Source: an uncultured Veillonella sp. (GTDB lineage Bacteria > Bacillota > Negativicutes > Veillonellales > Veillonellaceae). From it: a stretch of 13,086 nucleotides of DNA. Location of the stretch: assembly GCA_900549845.1 (NCBI GenBank), contig URPT01000035.1, forward strand, positions 1 to 13,086, written 5' to 3'. The position numbers were made by a program, and so were the translations under genes. Below, in pieces: positions 12,438-13,086 of this stretch; the stretch's first letter is position 1, and every line of letters begins with the position of its first letter. The notes beneath the pieces were generated by a model that did no database searches, had not been told where the DNA came from, and saw nothing but the letters and a program-made list of their open reading frames with translations.

Positions 12438-13086
12438 CTATTCTTCATCACCATGTACAGCATGCATAGCCGCTACATAACCAGTAGAAAAAGCTGCTTG
12501 TAAATTATAGCCACCCGTAAAGGCATCAATATCCAAAACCTCACCGGCACCATATAAACCTTTCACTAATTTAGATTCCATTGTTTTAGGACTAAATTCT
12601 TTTAACGAGATTCCCCCTGCTGTAACAATGGCTTCTGCCACCGGACGTAACTCCTTAACAGTTAATGTCATATGCTGTAACACATGACATAAGCGCAAAC
12701 GTTCTTCTTTTGTGATTTGATTAATTGGTTTACTTGGATCTAATTCAGCAAGCTTTATAATAATAGGAATAAGATTTACCGGCAGTAAATCCTTCATTCC
12801 ATTAGACAATTGTTTCTTAGAATATAAATCAAAATCTTTTTGTAACCGCTTATCTAATACTTCTGCAGTTAATGCAGGCTTAAGATTTATTTCAATAGTA
12901 ATTTGAGGATTTTTCTTACGCAATAATTTACCTACCGTATGACTTAACGACAAGATGGTAGGACCTGTAAGGCCGAAATGGGTAAACATCATTTCCCCAA
13001 ATTGCTTGGCCTGTACCTTATTTTTAGAAATAACAGATACCTCAACATTACGAAGGCTAAGCCCCATAATATCTTTTACCCAAGAC
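12438..13086 (-). CDS. BaiN/HI0933-family NAD(P)/FAD-dependent oxidoreductase, C-terminal part
   Basis: This is the C-terminal 216 residues of a flavoprotein of the HI0933 (YhiN/BaiN) family, cut by the right edge. An ATG at 13065-13067 is internal: upstream codons to the edge read Ser-Trp-Val-Lys-Asp-Ile, which continues the family sequence. Visible hallmarks are MGLSLRNVEV, then GEMMFTHFGLTGPTILSLS (residues about 24-42 of the internal reading), and the FAD-contacting C-terminus 'GLYGAGEVLDIDAFTGGYNLQAAF'. The N-terminal Rossmann fold lies outside the window. The gene ends in TAG, overlapping the cmk Shine-Dalgarno. The physiological substrate of most members is unknown; BaiN itself acts on bile-acid intermediates, but that role should not be transferred on this evidence. 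The gene is often found before cmk in related genomes, as I recall. Confidence 0.93.
   Translation of the reverse strand, partial: SWVKDIMGLSLRNVEVSVISKNKVQAKQFGEMMFTHFGLTGPTILSLSHTVGKLLRKKNPQITIEINLKPALTAEVLDKRLQKDFDLYSKKQLSNGMKDLLPVNLIPIIIKLAELDPSKPINQITKEERLRLCHVLQHMTLTVKELRPVAEAIVTAGGISLKEFSPKTMESKLVKGLYGAGEVLDIDAFTGGYNLQAAFSTGYVAAMHAVHGDEE

Noticed and set aside
13065..13067. ATG as the start of the flavoprotein gene at the right edge
   Set aside because: Upstream codons to the window edge stay open and match the conserved family sequence (Trp-Val-Lys-Asp-Ile before Met-Gly-Leu), so the gene continues outside.
1..13086. Novel defence, mobile or biosynthetic system
   Set aside because: Every gene but one belongs to a well-known housekeeping family in a conserved order; no repeats, integrase, toxin–antitoxin pair, RNA gene or base-composition island was seen.

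Overview
The window looks like a housekeeping segment of a low-GC Firmicute of the Negativicutes type, most likely Veillonella or a close relative. The grounds are the AT-rich codon use, the Bacillus/Clostridium-style gene order (yicC–remA–gmk–rpoZ–coaBC; cmk–plsC–ispH/rpsA; rsmD–coaD), and the fusion of IspH to ribosomal protein S1, which is known from Clostridia and Negativicutes. The genus call comes from remembered protein similarity and was not checked by a search. There are no rRNAs, tRNAs, insertion sequences, CRISPR arrays, prophage genes or other signs of transfer. About 97% of the sequence is coding, and the largest gap is 127 bp.

Layout from the left edge. Positions 1-2718 hold a minus-strand operon transcribed right to left: yicC, remA, gmk, rpoZ and coaBC (cut by the left edge). 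An intrinsic terminator-like hairpin lies between rpoZ and coaBC. Positions 2719-2845 are a divergent promoter region. Positions 2846-4561 hold the only plus-strand gene, rqcH. A strong bidirectional terminator (4562-4595) separates it from the convergent minus-strand operon rsmD–coaD–coiled-coil protein (4603-6129). Next on the minus strand is der–plsY–gpsA (6197-9129), with a candidate promoter beside the terminator at 9196-9228. At the right is a third minus-strand operon: a BaiN/HI0933-type flavoprotein (cut by the right edge), cmk, plsC and the ispH–rpsA fusion (9244-13086).

The genes fall into a few linked tasks. Phospholipid synthesis: GpsA makes glycerol-3-phosphate, PlsY makes lysophosphatidate and PlsC makes phosphatidate. 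CoA synthesis: CoaBC and CoaD. Nucleotide kinases: Gmk and Cmk. Ribosome assembly, translation and quality control: RsmD, Der, S1 and RqcH. RNA turnover and transcription: YicC and RpoZ. Isoprenoid precursors: IspH. Biofilm or matrix regulation: RemA.

I found no previously undescribed multi-gene system. The observations most worth testing are (i) a perfect Shine-Dalgarno-like sequence and in-frame ATG at the IspH/S1 junction, which could yield a free four-domain S1 protein, with a candidate promoter upstream and an apparent codon-use change at the same place; (ii) all three TAG stop codons in the window lie where their AG also forms part of the next gene's Shine-Dalgarno; and (iii) a terminator-like hairpin immediately before the coaBC ribosome binding site, with no room for a new promoter in between.
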